Shown: positions 1-8,014 of the stretch, piece after piece
Layout of the letters: each line of letters opens with the position of its first letter
Numbering within the stretch: position 1 is the stretch's first letter
Assembly (NCBI GenBank): GCA_002311665.1
Contig: DBYX01000004.1
Location: forward strand, 6,377-70,376
Direction: 5' to 3'
Origin: Lachnoclostridium sp. UBA1175
GTDB lineage: Bacteria; Bacillota; Clostridia; Lachnospirales; Lachnospiraceae
Length of the DNA stretch: 64,000 bases
The notes under the pieces: model-generated
The model's database searches: none
Seen by the model: only the letters and a program-made list of their open reading frames with translations
What the model was told of the DNA's origin: nothing
Position numbers and translations under genes: made by a program

Positions 1-981
1 AAGCCTGTGAATATGCCTCTTACCGGAAGACCTGCAAGGCAGGAAGTTGAAGAAAAGACCGGTCGCGCCTCCAATGCGTACAAGGAAGACTTCGGTGCGC
101 ATCTTAGAGGAAAGAGATTGGTTCATAATGTCCTTTCCGAAGGCGTTCAGGCGGACGGCGGATACCTTGTTCCGGAAGAGTTTGAGCGTCAGATCGTATC
201 CGGTCTTGATGAGGCGAACGTGGTGAGAGGGCTTGCGAAGGTCATTACCACAAGCGCTGAAAGAAAGATCCCGGTTGCGGCTACCCACTCTACCGCTGCA
301 TGGACGGCTGAGAACGGGGCTTATACTCCGAGCGATCCTTCCTTTGACCAGAAAACCATTGATGCCTTCAAGCTTACCGATCTTGTGAAGGTTTCCATCG
401 AGCTTCTTCAGGATTCCATGTTTGATCTGGAAAGCTACATTGCGGCTGAGTTCGCAAGGGCTTTCGGTATCGCGGAGGAAGAGGCGTTCTGTGTGGGTAC
501 CGGAACCGGTCAGCCTACGGGTATCTTTACCGCAAACGGCGGCGAGGTCGGCGTGACTGCTGCAGGTTCTACCGCTGTGACTGCGGATGAGTTAATCAGC
601 CTTGTCTATTCGCTTAAGAGTCCTTACCGCAGAAACGCGAAGTTCCTTGCGAATGACGCGACTATCTCTGCAATCAGGAAGCTTAAGGATGGCAACGGTG
701 TTTATCTCTGGCAGCCTTCCCTTCAGGCAGGTGAACCGGACAAGCTCCTGGGCTATGACCTTTATACCAGTCCTTATGTACCGCAGATGGAAGCAGGTGC
801 TTTCTCTTTGGCGTTCGGTGATTTCAAGAATTACTGGATCGCTGACCGTGCGGGAAGAACTGTGCAGAGACTCAATGAGCTTTACAGCACCAACGGCCAG
901 GTCGGCTTTGTTGCTACTGAGCGTGTTGACGGCAAGGTCATTCTTCCTGAGGGCATCAAGCTCCTGAAGATGAAGGCGTAA
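1..981 (+). CDS. phage major capsid protein, HK97 fold (5' truncated by window)
   Basis: Shell-forming major capsid protein. The frame is open to the window edge, so the GTG at 7 is probably internal. The visible part starts near the maturation cleavage zone and contains the typical mature N-terminus (GGYLVPEEF), the P-loop-like AFCVGTGTGQPTGIF region about residue 160, and the conserved LLGYDLYTSPYVP stretch near the C-terminus. HK97-type capsid proteins are usually 390-400 residues, with about 100 N-terminal residues removed by a protease; about 324 are visible, so the missing part would be roughly the scaffold-like delta domain. It heads the structural cluster and is followed by an intergenic hairpin. 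Confidence 0.92.
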   Translation, partial: KPVNMPLTGRPARQEVEEKTGRASNAYKEDFGAHLRGKRLVHNVLSEGVQADGGYLVPEEFERQIVSGLDEANVVRGLAKVITTSAERKIPVAATHSTAAWTAENGAYTPSDPSFDQKTIDAFKLTDLVKVSIELLQDSMFDLESYIAAEFARAFGIAEEEAFCVGTGTGQPTGIFTANGGEVGVTAAGSTAVTADELISLVYSLKSPYRRNAKFLANDATISAIRKLKDGNGVYLWQPSLQAGEPDKLLGYDLYTSPYVPQMEAGAFSLAFGDFKNYWIADRAGRTVQRLNELYSTNGQVGFVATERVDGKVILPEGIKLLKMKA

Positions 982-996
982 GGATAACGGATAACA

Positions 997-1026
997 GGGC
1001 TGCTGTATCAGATGATATGGCAGCCC
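997..1026 (+). terminator. hairpin after capsid gene
   Basis: GGGCTGC pairs with GCAGCCC across a 16-nt loop, followed by a short T-rich stretch. The T-run is weak, so this may be an attenuator or RNA-stabilising hairpin limiting transcription beyond the highly expressed capsid gene rather than a full terminator. Confidence 0.45.
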
Positions 1027-1044
1027 GGATTTTGGAGGTGGAAA

Positions 1045-1695
1045 ATGAGCGATTATAACGCAAGGAATTATACCGAGCAGGGCGGTGAGGTCACTCATAT
1101 TGGCGGAAAGATTGTCTATGACAACGGCCTGATGCCGAATATGAGTACGGCTGACGTGACAAGCGATACCGTGGCAAAAGTCAGGACCAGTCTGAATGCC
1201 CTGATCACCAACCTTAAGAATGCGGGTCTTATGATAGGCGACGCGTTTACGATGCAGTATGCGACGGTAACGGACAGCGTTGCCGGTCACGCGGATCGTC
1301 AGTATAACACGGGGAAGATTTCCAGTGTTGCCGTGGATAACGATGAACATATCATTACGATCACTCTGTCCGATAAGGTGAAGAATCTTAAGGACTTCGA
1401 GGCTGGTAATGGCTGGGGGAAACACAAGTGGCTTGGAGTAGGTCTTGGGGTCGGGATTTCTCCGATCACCGGTATTTATTACAACGGAGCTGCTTTGAGC
1501 GCTGAAGATGTTACGGAAGCGACTCAGTGTGATCTGGATGCCGGATATTTTGTCCGTTGGGTTGCGGCTGATCTGGTGCTTGCCGGTAATAACACCGAGA
1601 AGTCGGTTGATAACTTCACATTGTGGGCTGATGGGTATGCGGAGACAACCTACAAGCTTGTGATCGTGGAGCCTGAGGATGATTCCGAAGAGTAA
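1045..1695 (+). CDS. head fibre-like protein (phi29 gp8.5-type N-terminus)
   Basis: A 216-residue protein directly after the capsid gene. Its N-terminus (YNARNYTEQGGEVTHIGG) matches what I recall of the head fibre family typified by phi29 gp8.5, where this segment anchors a decoration fibre to the capsid. The remainder is Gly/Asp-rich and beta-like without a recognised catalytic motif. The start at 1045 is chosen over an upstream in-frame ATG (1012) because GGAGGTGG lies eight bases before it. Assignment rests on the N-terminal motif and position; a generic capsid decoration protein is the alternative. Confidence 0.6.
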   Translation: MSDYNARNYTEQGGEVTHIGGKIVYDNGLMPNMSTADVTSDTVAKVRTSLNALITNLKNAGLMIGDAFTMQYATVTDSVAGHADRQYNTGKISSVAVDNDEHIITITLSDKVKNLKDFEAGNGWGKHKWLGVGLGVGISPITGIYYNGAALSAEDVTEATQCDLDAGYFVRWVAADLVLAGNNTEKSVDNFTLWADGYAETTYKLVIVEPEDDSEE

Positions 1696-1702
1696 GAAGT
1701 AC

Positions 1703-1732
1703 GGGGCGGCGGTTTTACTGCCGTCCCTTTTA
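1703..1732 (+). terminator. hairpin terminator after head fibre gene
   Basis: GGGGCGGC pairs with GCCGTCCC (one G-U pair) followed by TTTT. It overlaps the leader of the next gene, so it is likely a partial terminator within the late operon. Confidence 0.55.
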
Positions 1733-1745
1733 AGAGGTGATGCAG

Positions 1746-2021
1746 ATGACTGTAACTGTGGATGAAATGAAGAATTATCTGCGTATTGATTACGAGGATG
1801 ATGATTCCCTGATCGAGAATTTCATAACGGCAGGTAAGAAGCAGTGCATGGATATCCTGCGGACGGATGATGAGGCTGACCTGGATGAATGTGCCAACGG
1901 GAAGATCGCTGTGATGTTCACGGTGTCTTATCTGTATGAGCACAGGGAAGAGGCAGACCATCACGCGATGGATCTGACGCTTCGAGCTTTGTTGTTCGGC
2001 AGCCGGAAGGAGGGATTCTGA
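1746..2021 (+). CDS. phage head-tail connector protein, gp6-like
   Basis: A 91-residue protein with the pattern of the small alpha-helical adaptor (HK97 gp6 family, Phage_connect_1) that docks on the portal ring: an N-terminal MKNYLRID helix followed by DDSLIENFITAGKKQCMDIL and a C-terminal TVSYLYEHREEAD helix. ATG 1746 is preferred over GTG 1737 and ATG 1740 because AGAGGTG ends seven bases upstream of it. The stop overlaps the next start by one base (TGATG), indicating translational coupling. Confidence 0.75.
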   Translation: MTVTVDEMKNYLRIDYEDDDSLIENFITAGKKQCMDILRTDDEADLDECANGKIAVMFTVSYLYEHREEADHHAMDLTLRALLFGSRKEGF

Positions 2022-2362
2022 TGAATGTGGCGGCTTTGAGATCGAAGGTGACATTCCAGAAGAATGAAACCGTGACGGATAAGTACGGCAATCATAAGAA
2101 TGCCTGGACGGATTACTATACCTGCTTTGCCACGATCGGCGGCGAAGGGCTGGCAAGTTCCAAGGAAGAACAGGTTGCCGGTACAACGGTTGAGGATTTT
2201 TCCATGACGGTTACGGTCCGGTATTGCAGCAAGGCTGCGGCGGTTACTTCCACGGGGTTCAGGGTGATGTTCCTGGGTGAGATTTATAACATCGAGAACA
2301 TTGACCATATGAATTTCAGGAAGAAGTCGCTGAAGTTCACCTGCAGGAAGGAGCGGCGATGA
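2021..2362 (+). CDS. phage head closure / head-tail adaptor protein
   Basis: A 113-residue beta-rich protein with the hallmark of the SPP1 gp16 / HK97 gp7-type head closure family: N-terminal LRSKVTFQKN, then an aromatic DYYTCFATIGGEG segment, and a C-terminal FLGEIYNIENIDHMNFRKKSL block ending in a basic tail. It probably plugs the connector after DNA packaging. It is coupled to both neighbours: one-base overlap upstream and a four-base ATGA overlap downstream. Confidence 0.75.
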   Translation: MNVAALRSKVTFQKNETVTDKYGNHKNAWTDYYTCFATIGGEGLASSKEEQVAGTTVEDFSMTVTVRYCSKAAAVTSTGFRVMFLGEIYNIENIDHMNFRKKSLKFTCRKERR

Positions 2363-2742
2363 GTCAGACGATAAAGATCGACCAGCTGGCGGATACCGTG
2401 ATGAAGGGTATGGAGGAATACGCGAAGCTTGCGGCGGATGACCTGAAGAAGGATGTGAAGAAAGCCGGGGATACGGTGAAAAAGCAGATCGAAAGCACGG
2501 CTCCGAAGAAGACCGGGAAGTATTCCAAGAGCTGGGCGGTGAAGAAGACGCGGGAAACTTCGGATTCCATCCAGGTCGTGGTGCACTCCAAGCGGTACCA
2601 GCTGACGCATCTTTTGGAGTTTGGCCATGCGAAGAGGGGTGGAGGAAGGACAAGGGCTTTTCCACATATCGCGCCGGCAGAACAGGCTGGCATCGAGCAG
2701 CTGACAAGGGATATCGAGCGTGACCTGCAGAAAGGCGGTTAA
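2359..2742 (+). CDS. HK97 gp10-family tail completion protein
   Basis: A 127-residue protein matching the HK97 gp10 family: a helical N-terminus with many Lys residues, the APKKTGKYSKSW motif about residue 50 and the H-LLEFGHAKRGGGRTRAFPHI motif about residue 90, which is the family signature. These proteins join the tail tube to the head connector. It starts within the preceding stop (ATGA). Confidence 0.85.
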   Translation: MSQTIKIDQLADTVMKGMEEYAKLAADDLKKDVKKAGDTVKKQIESTAPKKTGKYSKSWAVKKTRETSDSIQVVVHSKRYQLTHLLEFGHAKRGGGRTRAFPHIAPAEQAGIEQLTRDIERDLQKGG

Positions 2743-2744
2743 AG

Positions 2745-2921
2745 ATGGAGATGTTGCTTTTGTTATTCGTGATCGCTCTTGGGGTTGTGGTGATCGGCGT
2801 AGCCATTTACCACGGTACCAGGAGGGGCGAGGATTGTCATGGTTATCCGTATAACTGCCCGGCCTGTCGTCATGCTGCCGAGTGCATTATCGAGATAGGG
2901 AGGCAGAAGGATGACGCATGA
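2745..2921 (+). CDS. small Cys-rich membrane protein (58 aa) in the tail-completion cluster
   Basis: A 58-residue frame fills the gap between two tail-completion genes and overlaps the next start by 11 bases. It opens with about 18 hydrophobic residues (LLLLFVIALGVVVIGVAI), then a short basic stretch and a C-x7-C-x2-C-x5-C cluster that could bind a metal or form disulfides. ATG codons lie at 2745 and 2751, two bases after the previous stop. I do not recognise a family. A role as tail-located or superinfection-related membrane peptide is only a guess. Confidence 0.55.
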   Translation: MEMLLLLFVIALGVVVIGVAIYHGTRRGEDCHGYPYNCPACRHAAECIIEIGRQKDDA

Positions 2922-3228
2922 AGAAGTGATGCAGATGCTGGCTGAGCTGGATATCCCTTTTGTTTATGACCATTTTGCAGAGGGAGAAAGTCCTGATCCG
3001 CCGTTCATCTGCTTTTTATTTCCGGGTTCGGAGAACTTCGCTGCGGATAACGTGGTTTACATGGAATTTTCCAACCTGAGTATTGAACTTTATACCGATG
3101 AAAAGGATCCGGAACTGGAAGACAGGGTTGAGGCTGTTTTGAACGACCATGAGCTTTTCTGGAACAAATCAGAGGTATGGATCGAATCAGAGAAACTATA
3201 CGAAGTGCTGTACCAGATGACGGTATAG
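2911..3228 (+). CDS. phage tail terminator-like protein
   Basis: A 105-residue acidic protein between gp10-like and major tail genes, the position of the tail terminator that caps the tail tube. The sequence (LAELDIPFVYDHFAEGESPDPPFICFLF, then a long acidic helix DEKDPELEDRVEAVL) fits the small alpha/beta tail terminator fold seen in Firmicutes siphophages. The assignment relies on position and size rather than a strict motif. The start overlaps the preceding small membrane protein gene; AGGGAGG precedes ATG 2911. Confidence 0.6.
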   Translation: MTHEEVMQMLAELDIPFVYDHFAEGESPDPPFICFLFPGSENFAADNVVYMEFSNLSIELYTDEKDPELEDRVEAVLNDHELFWNKSEVWIESEKLYEVLYQMTV

Positions 3229-3246
3229 CGGAAAGAGAGGTTAATT

Positions 3247-4107
3247 ATGTCGAGTACAAATAACAAGGTGAAGTTCGGCCTTAAGAACTGCCATTATGCG
3301 AAGGCTACCCTTGATCCGGATACCAATGCCGTGACATTTGGTACGCCTGTCGCAATTCCCGGAGCAGTGAACCTGTCGCTGGATCCGGAGGGAGATACCG
3401 AGCCGTTTTATGCAGATGATATGGTGTATTACACCACAGTCGCAAATAACGGTTATTCGGGTGATCTGGAGATTGCGCTTATTCCTGAAAGTTTCCGCAA
3501 GGATATCTTGAAGGAGACAGAAGATGCGAACGGGGTGCTTGTGGAGGATTCCACGGTTGAGCCTGAGCATTTCGCTCTTCTTTTTGAATTCTCCGGAGAT
3601 AAGAAAAAGATCAGACACTGCATGTATTATTGCACGGCTGCGAGACCGACCATCGAAGGCAAGACCAATGAGGATTCCAAGGAAGTTCAGACTGAGAAGC
3701 TTGAGATCACAGCGACTCCGCTTCCGAACGGAATGGTGAAGGTGAAGACCGGTGCCAATACTTCCGATGCGGTTTACAACGGATGGTATTCGGGCGTTTA
3801 TCAGACAGAGAGTGCACAGGTGTCTGCGGTGCTTACCGGTATCACAATCGGAAGCCTTCAGCTTACGCCTGCTTTTGATGCCGGAACGACTTCTTACACA
3901 GCTGAGACTGTGAACGATGAGGATGCGGTATCGGCTACGGCTGCAAGCGGAACGGTGGCAACGATCCTTGTGAACGGTGTAGCTCATACCAGCGGAAATG
4001 ATGCGACCTGGGAGAGCGGAACCAATACCGTGACCGTGATCGCAAGCAAGACCGGCTGCACCAGCACGGCTTATACCGTAACGGTGACAAAGACCGGACA
4101 GGGTTGA
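3247..4107 (+). CDS. phage major tail protein with C-terminal cadherin/Ig-like domain
   Basis: Tube-forming major tail protein of the phi13-like family: residues 1-190 contain the NKVKFGLKNCHYA opening, the FYADDMVYYT strand and the LEITATPLPNGMVKVKT stretch with a YNGWYSGVYQ end. Residues about 198-286 form a separate cadherin-like beta-sandwich (LTGITIGSLQLTPAFDAGTTSYTA ... TVTVTK), of the PF12733 type. Such optional domains decorate the outside of the tail tube and may bind surface sugars. RBS AGAGAGG precedes the ATG. A hairpin follows the stop. Confidence 0.85.
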   Translation: MSSTNNKVKFGLKNCHYAKATLDPDTNAVTFGTPVAIPGAVNLSLDPEGDTEPFYADDMVYYTTVANNGYSGDLEIALIPESFRKDILKETEDANGVLVEDSTVEPEHFALLFEFSGDKKKIRHCMYYCTAARPTIEGKTNEDSKEVQTEKLEITATPLPNGMVKVKTGANTSDAVYNGWYSGVYQTESAQVSAVLTGITIGSLQLTPAFDAGTTSYTAETVNDEDAVSATAASGTVATILVNGVAHTSGNDATWESGTNTVTVIASKTGCTSTAYTVTVTKTGQG

Positions 4108-4116
4108 TTCAGTTAA

Positions 4117-4138
4117 GGGCAGGGCTTTGGCTCTGCCC
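4117..4138 (+). terminator. hairpin after major tail gene
   Basis: GGGCAGGGC and GCTCTGCCC form a nine-pair stem with a four-base loop, followed by ATTCTT. The poor T-run suggests an attenuator reducing expression of the chaperone and tape measure relative to the tail tube protein. Confidence 0.5.
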
Positions 4139-4163
4139 ATTCTTGTGATTGGAGGAAAGTGAA

Positions 4164-4544
4164 ATGGCACTTACAAAGACAGTGAATATTGATGGCAAGG
4201 ATGTAACTTTCAGAGCATCGGCAGCCATTCCGAGAATATACAGAAACAGATTCCACAGAGATATCTACAAGGATCTCCACGATCTGCAGAAAAGCATCGA
4301 TCAGGAAGATCCGGAGGCTTCGGCTCTGGATACCTTTTCTTTGGAACTGTTTGAGGATATCAGCTATATCATGGCGAAGCACGCTGATCCGCAGGGAGTT
4401 CCCGATACACCGGATGAGTGGCTGGATCAGTTCGGTACGTTTTCCATTTATCAGGTGCTTCCGGAGATCATTGAGCTTTGGGGTCTGAATGTGCAGACAC
4501 AGGTGGAGAGTAAAAAAAACTTCGAGCGACTGACCGGGAAATGA
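4164..4544 (+). CDS. tail assembly chaperone (short form, 0 frame)
   Basis: A 126-residue protein immediately before the tape measure gene, the location of the G-type tail assembly chaperone that coats the tape measure during tail assembly. The N-terminus (ALTKTVNIDGKDVTFRASAAIPRIYRNRF) is typical of the Firmicutes version. ATG 4164 is preceded by GGAGG at 4151. Near the 3' end the 0 frame reads AGT AAA AAA AAC TTC, containing the A_AAA_AAC slippery heptamer; most ribosomes should terminate at 4544 and make this short form. Confidence 0.85.
   Translation: MALTKTVNIDGKDVTFRASAAIPRIYRNRFHRDIYKDLHDLQKSIDQEDPEASALDTFSLELFEDISYIMAKHADPQGVPDTPDEWLDQFGTFSIYQVLPEIIELWGLNVQTQVESKKNFERLTGK
4514..4520 (+). 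promoter_or_regulatory. -1 programmed ribosomal frameshift site A_AAA_AAC
   Basis: The heptamer lies in the 0 frame of the chaperone gene exactly as X_XXY_YYZ requires and sits 22 bases before the 0-frame stop. A one-base backward slip leads into a frame that stays open to 4705. Gene position, slippery sequence and downstream frame all match the G/GT system known in lambda and many siphophages. Confidence 0.9.
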
Positions 4545-4705
4545 CAACGCCTCTGCTATTGCTGAGGTGTGTACAGCTGGGAATCCATATCAGCGAGCTG
4601 GATCTTTTGACAATCGGAACCGTGATGGATATGTACACAGAGCTTCAGAGGGATGATGAGCCTCATGATCAGATAGCAAGCCAGGATGATATGGATCGAT
4701 TCTAA
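4520..4705 (+). CDS. tail assembly chaperone frameshift extension (GT-type, -1 frame)
   Basis: Sixty-one codons in the -1 frame after the slippery site, giving a fusion of about 180 residues with the upstream chaperone. The extension contains a helical segment (MTTPLLLLRC ... ISELDLLTIGTVMDMYTEL), typical of the T-part that contacts the tail tube protein and the tape measure. It could also be started independently at ATG 4541, but no ribosome binding site is seen there, which favours frameshifting. It ends 18 bases before the tape measure start. Confidence 0.85.
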   Translation, partial: LRATDREMTTPLLLLRCVQLGIHISELDLLTIGTVMDMYTELQRDDEPHDQIASQDDMDRF

Positions 4706-4723
4706 TGGGAAGGAGGTTGAGAC

Positions 4724-7549
4724 ATGGCTGGCAGAATCCAGGGTATTACCGTTGAGATCGGCGGCGATACTACCAAACTACAAACTGCCTTAAAGGGCGT
4801 AAATACAGAGATCAGGAATACGCAGAGCCAGCTGAAAGATGTCGATAAGCTCCTGAAACTTGATCCGGGGAACACGGAACTGCTTGCTCAGAAGCACAGG
4901 CTCCTGGGGGATGCCGTTAAGGAAACGAAGGAAAAGCTGGAGACCTTGAAGACGGCTGCCGAACAGGCAGAGCAGGCACTGAAGGACGGAACGATTACGC
5001 AGGATCAGTATGATGGCCTGCAGCGTGAGATCGTTGAAACGGAACAGAAGCTGAAGTCTTTGGAGGAACAGGCGAAGCAGTCTGGAACGGCTCTTCAGGA
5101 AATCGCCGCTAAGGGTGAGAAGCTGAAGACAGTCGGAGATAATGTCACAAACGTAGGAAAGAAGTTCCTTCCTGTGACGGCAGGTGTTGTTGGGCTTGGC
5201 ACGGCGGCGGTGAAAACTGCCGCTGATTTTGATTCTGCCATGAGCAAGGTTGCTGCGGTATCCGGTGCGACAGGTTCGGATTTGGAAGCATTAAGAGATA
5301 AAGCCCGTGAGATGGGTGAGAAGACAAAGTTCTCTGCATCAGAAGCGGCGGAAGCCATGAACTATATGGCGATGGCCGGTTGGAAGACAGAGGATATGCT
5401 TTCCGGTATCGAAGGTGTCATGAACCTGGCTGCGGCTTCCGGTGAAGATCTGGCTACCACTTCTGATATCGTGACAGATGCGCTAACAGCGTTTGGACTT
5501 ACGGCGAAGGACTCCGGGCATTTCGCGGATATCCTTGCGGCGGCATCGAGTAATGCCAATACGAATGTCTCCATGATGGGTGAGACCTTCAAGTATTGCG
5601 CTCCGATTGCTGGTGCCTTGGGATTCTCTGCAGAAGATACGGCAGAAGCAATCGGTTTGATGGCCAATGCTGGTATCAAGGGTTCTCAGGCAGGTACTTC
5701 TCTCAGAACGATCATGAATAACCTTTCCGGAGAAGTGAAGATCTGCGGGTCTTCCATCGGAGAGGTTACGGTAGCGACGACCAATGCGGACGGTTCCATG
5801 AGAGATCTGTCGGATATTCTGGCTGATTGCAGGACAGCTTTTGCAGGTCTTACTGAATCCGAGAAGGCACAGGCGGCTGAAAGCCTGGTTGGCAAAAATG
5901 CGATGTCCGGATTCCTGGCACTGATGAACGCCGGGGAAGCGGATATTGAAAAACTTTCGTCTGCTATTGATAACTGTGATGGTTCTGCAGCAAGTATGGC
6001 CGAGACCATGAATGACAACCTTGCGGGTCAGCTGCAAATCCTGAAGTCACAGCTGGAAGAGCTGGCAATTTCCTTTGGTGAGCTGCTGATGCCTGCGATC
6101 CGGACAATCGTGGGCTGGATACAGAAGTTTGTGGACTGGCTCAATTCGATGGATGAAGGTACCAGGAAGGTGATCGTGACGATTGCCCTGGTGGCGGCTG
6201 CAATCGGACCGATACTGATCATAGTCGGAAAAGTGATCTCTGCGGTCGGTACCATTATGACTCTGGTGCCGAAGCTGGCAGGCGTGATCAATGCAGCGAA
6301 GGGAGTCTTTGCTGCCTTCAATGCGGTATGTGCGGCAAATCCGTATGTGCTGATCATAGCGGCGATCGTTGCTTTAGTGGCGGCGTTCATTTATCTCTGG
6401 AATAACTGTGAAGAGTTCCGGCAGTTATGGATTGACCTGTGGGAGAGTATTAAGGAGATTGCTATTGCCGTGTGGGAAGCACTGAAGGCATTCTTCCAGG
6501 CGGCGTGGGAAGCAATCAAGACCACGGCAACAACGGTCTGGAATGCTATCAAAGATTTCTTCTCCGGTTTGTGGGAAGGTATCAAGAATATCTTCACAAC
6601 AGTGGTCAATGCAATCAGCACGTTCCTGACAACGGCATGGAACACGATCAAGAATACTGTGACGACCGTATGGAATGCGATAAAGACATTCTTCACGACG
6701 ATCTGGAATGGGATCAAATCAGTTATCACGACAGTGGTGACGGCGATTTCCACCTTCCTGAGTACGGCTTGGAATGGGATTAAGACCGCAATCACAACGG
6801 TGTTGAATGCTATTAAGGCAGCAGTTAGTACGGTCTGGAACGGCATTAAGAATACGATCACGACTATCGTAAATGCCATTAAGAATGCGGTCACGACGGC
6901 TTGGAATAATATCAAGTCTGCGGTATCGAATGCGGCCAATGCCATAAAAAATGCTGTTTCCAATGCGTTCAATGCGATGCTGAACGGTATCAAGAATGTC
7001 TGCGGAAATATCTATGGTGCTGTGAAGAGCGGATTTGATAAGGCAATCAATTTCGTGAAGAACCTGGCATCAGAAGCCTTTAAGTGGGGCGCTGATTTCA
7101 TCGGCGGAATCGTGAATGGTATCAAGTCCATGATCGGTAAGGTCGGTGAAGCAGTTTCTTCAGTAGCGGATAAGATCCGGAGCTTCCTGCATTTCTCCGT
7201 GCCGGATGAAGGTCCTCTTACGGATTATGAGAGCTGGATGCCGGACTTTATCGGCGGACTGGCAAAAGGCATTGAGAAGAGCCGTGGCATGATTGAAAAT
7301 GCCATGAACGGTGTGACTTCTGATCTGACTATTACTCCGAGGGTGATGGCAGCGCAGGGAGGTTATTCTGGGTCGGCTGCATCAAACGGTGATCTGATCT
7401 CCGGTATCAATACAGCGTTGAATACGGCTCTGGCCGGTGGCGGTGCTGCGGGGGATATCGTGATCCCGGTTTATATCGGCGGTGACATGATCGATGAAAT
7501 CGTGGTTACGGCTCAGCAGAGAATGAATCTAAGAAGTGGAGGCAGGTAA
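4724..7549 (+). CDS. phage tail tape measure protein (TP901 core)
   Basis: A 941-residue protein that sets tail length. Residues 1-150 form a long coiled coil (repeated Q-L-K-D-V-D-K-L-L patterns). Residues about 165-400 match the TP901 tape measure core (FDSAMSKVAAVSGATG, MNYMAMAGWKTEDML, GIKGSQAGTSLRT). Hydrophobic segments lie about 480-560. Residues about 570-760 hold a run of Trp-containing repeats of the TVWNAIK-type. The C-terminus has VPDEGPLTDYESWMPDFIGGLAKGI, a stretch common in clostridial tape measures. RBS AAGGAGG lies eight bases before ATG 4724. Confidence 0.95.
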   Translation: MAGRIQGITVEIGGDTTKLQTALKGVNTEIRNTQSQLKDVDKLLKLDPGNTELLAQKHRLLGDAVKETKEKLETLKTAAEQAEQALKDGTITQDQYDGLQREIVETEQKLKSLEEQAKQSGTALQEIAAKGEKLKTVGDNVTNVGKKFLPVTAGVVGLGTAAVKTAADFDSAMSKVAAVSGATGSDLEALRDKAREMGEKTKFSASEAAEAMNYMAMAGWKTEDMLSGIEGVMNLAAASGEDLATTSDIVTDALTAFGLTAKDSGHFADILAAASSNANTNVSMMGETFKYCAPIAGALGFSAEDTAEAIGLMANAGIKGSQAGTSLRTIMNNLSGEVKICGSSIGEVTVATTNADGSMRDLSDILADCRTAFAGLTESEKAQAAESLVGKNAMSGFLALMNAGEADIEKLSSAIDNCDGSAASMAETMNDNLAGQLQILKSQLEELAISFGELLMPAIRTIVGWIQKFVDWLNSMDEGTRKVIVTIALVAAAIGPILIIVGKVISAVGTIMTLVPKLAGVINAAKGVFAAFNAVCAANPYVLIIAAIVALVAAFIYLWNNCEEFRQLWIDLWESIKEIAIAVWEALKAFFQAAWEAIKTTATTVWNAIKDFFSGLWEGIKNIFTTVVNAISTFLTTAWNTIKNTVTTVWNAIKTFFTTIWNGIKSVITTVVTAISTFLSTAWNGIKTAITTVLNAIKAAVSTVWNGIKNTITTIVNAIKNAVTTAWNNIKSAVSNAANAIKNAVSNAFNAMLNGIKNVCGNIYGAVKSGFDKAINFVKNLASEAFKWGADFIGGIVNGIKSMIGKVGEAVSSVADKIRSFLHFSVPDEGPLTDYESWMPDFIGGLAKGIEKSRGMIENAMNGVTSDLTITPRVMAAQGGYSGSAASNGDLISGINTALNTALAGGGAAGDIVIPVYIGGDMIDEIVVTAQQRMNLRSGGR

Positions 7550-7550
7550 G

Positions 7551-7913
7551 ATGGCTCATTTGCAGTATCTTGTTTTTAATAATGAGAATATCCCGATGCC
7601 TGCCTCTTATTCTGTGAGTTTATCGGATGTGGAGGCAGACAGCGGAGGTGTGACGGAGGCTGGAACCACACAGAGGGATGTTGTCCGGGAAGGTGTGGTT
7701 CAGATCGGCGTGACCTTCCGGGTGTCGAAGAAGTGGCTGAATAAGTTTTCGGCTTATAAGAAACTGGCCAGCATAACGGTCGGATACCTGGACATGGAGA
7801 CCATGAACATCGTGACCACGCAGATGTACATTGACGGATATCAGGTGAAGCTGGTCAGCGATACGAGCTATGGGAGCTTGTGGGAGGTGAGTTTTACGCT
7901 GAAGGAATTTTGA
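7551..7913 (+). CDS. phage tail protein after tape measure (unassigned)
   Basis: A 120-residue beta-rich protein in the place of the distal tail protein or a small tail-tip protein. Visible features are VSLSDVEADSGGVTEAGTTQRDVVREGVVQIGV and a C-terminal VSFTLKEF, an arrangement I associate with small uncharacterised tail proteins of Firmicutes siphophages. The start at 7551 is chosen over an in-frame upstream ATG (7536) inside the tape measure gene, because GGAGG at 7538-7542 serves it. Its function in the tail tip is inferred from order only. Confidence 0.65.
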   Translation: MAHLQYLVFNNENIPMPASYSVSLSDVEADSGGVTEAGTTQRDVVREGVVQIGVTFRVSKKWLNKFSAYKKLASITVGYLDMETMNIVTTQMYIDGYQVKLVSDTSYGSLWEVSFTLKEF

Positions 7914-7948
7914 AAAAAATCTTTTATCTGTAAACTTTTTTGTTCCAA

Positions 7949-7980
7949 CTGACGATATAAAAGATGAGGCTCATTATAAT
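7949..7980 (+). promoter_or_regulatory. probable moron promoter
   Basis: A perfect TATAAT (7975-7980) sits 34 bases before the chosen start of the inserted gene. The best -35 match is CTGACG at 7949-7954 with a long 20-bp spacer, so the -35 part is uncertain. The AT-rich setting contrasts with the tail genes on both sides. Confidence 0.5.
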
Positions 7981-8014
7981 GTGCTTTAGATTATTATCAA
8001 AGAAGGTAGAGCTT

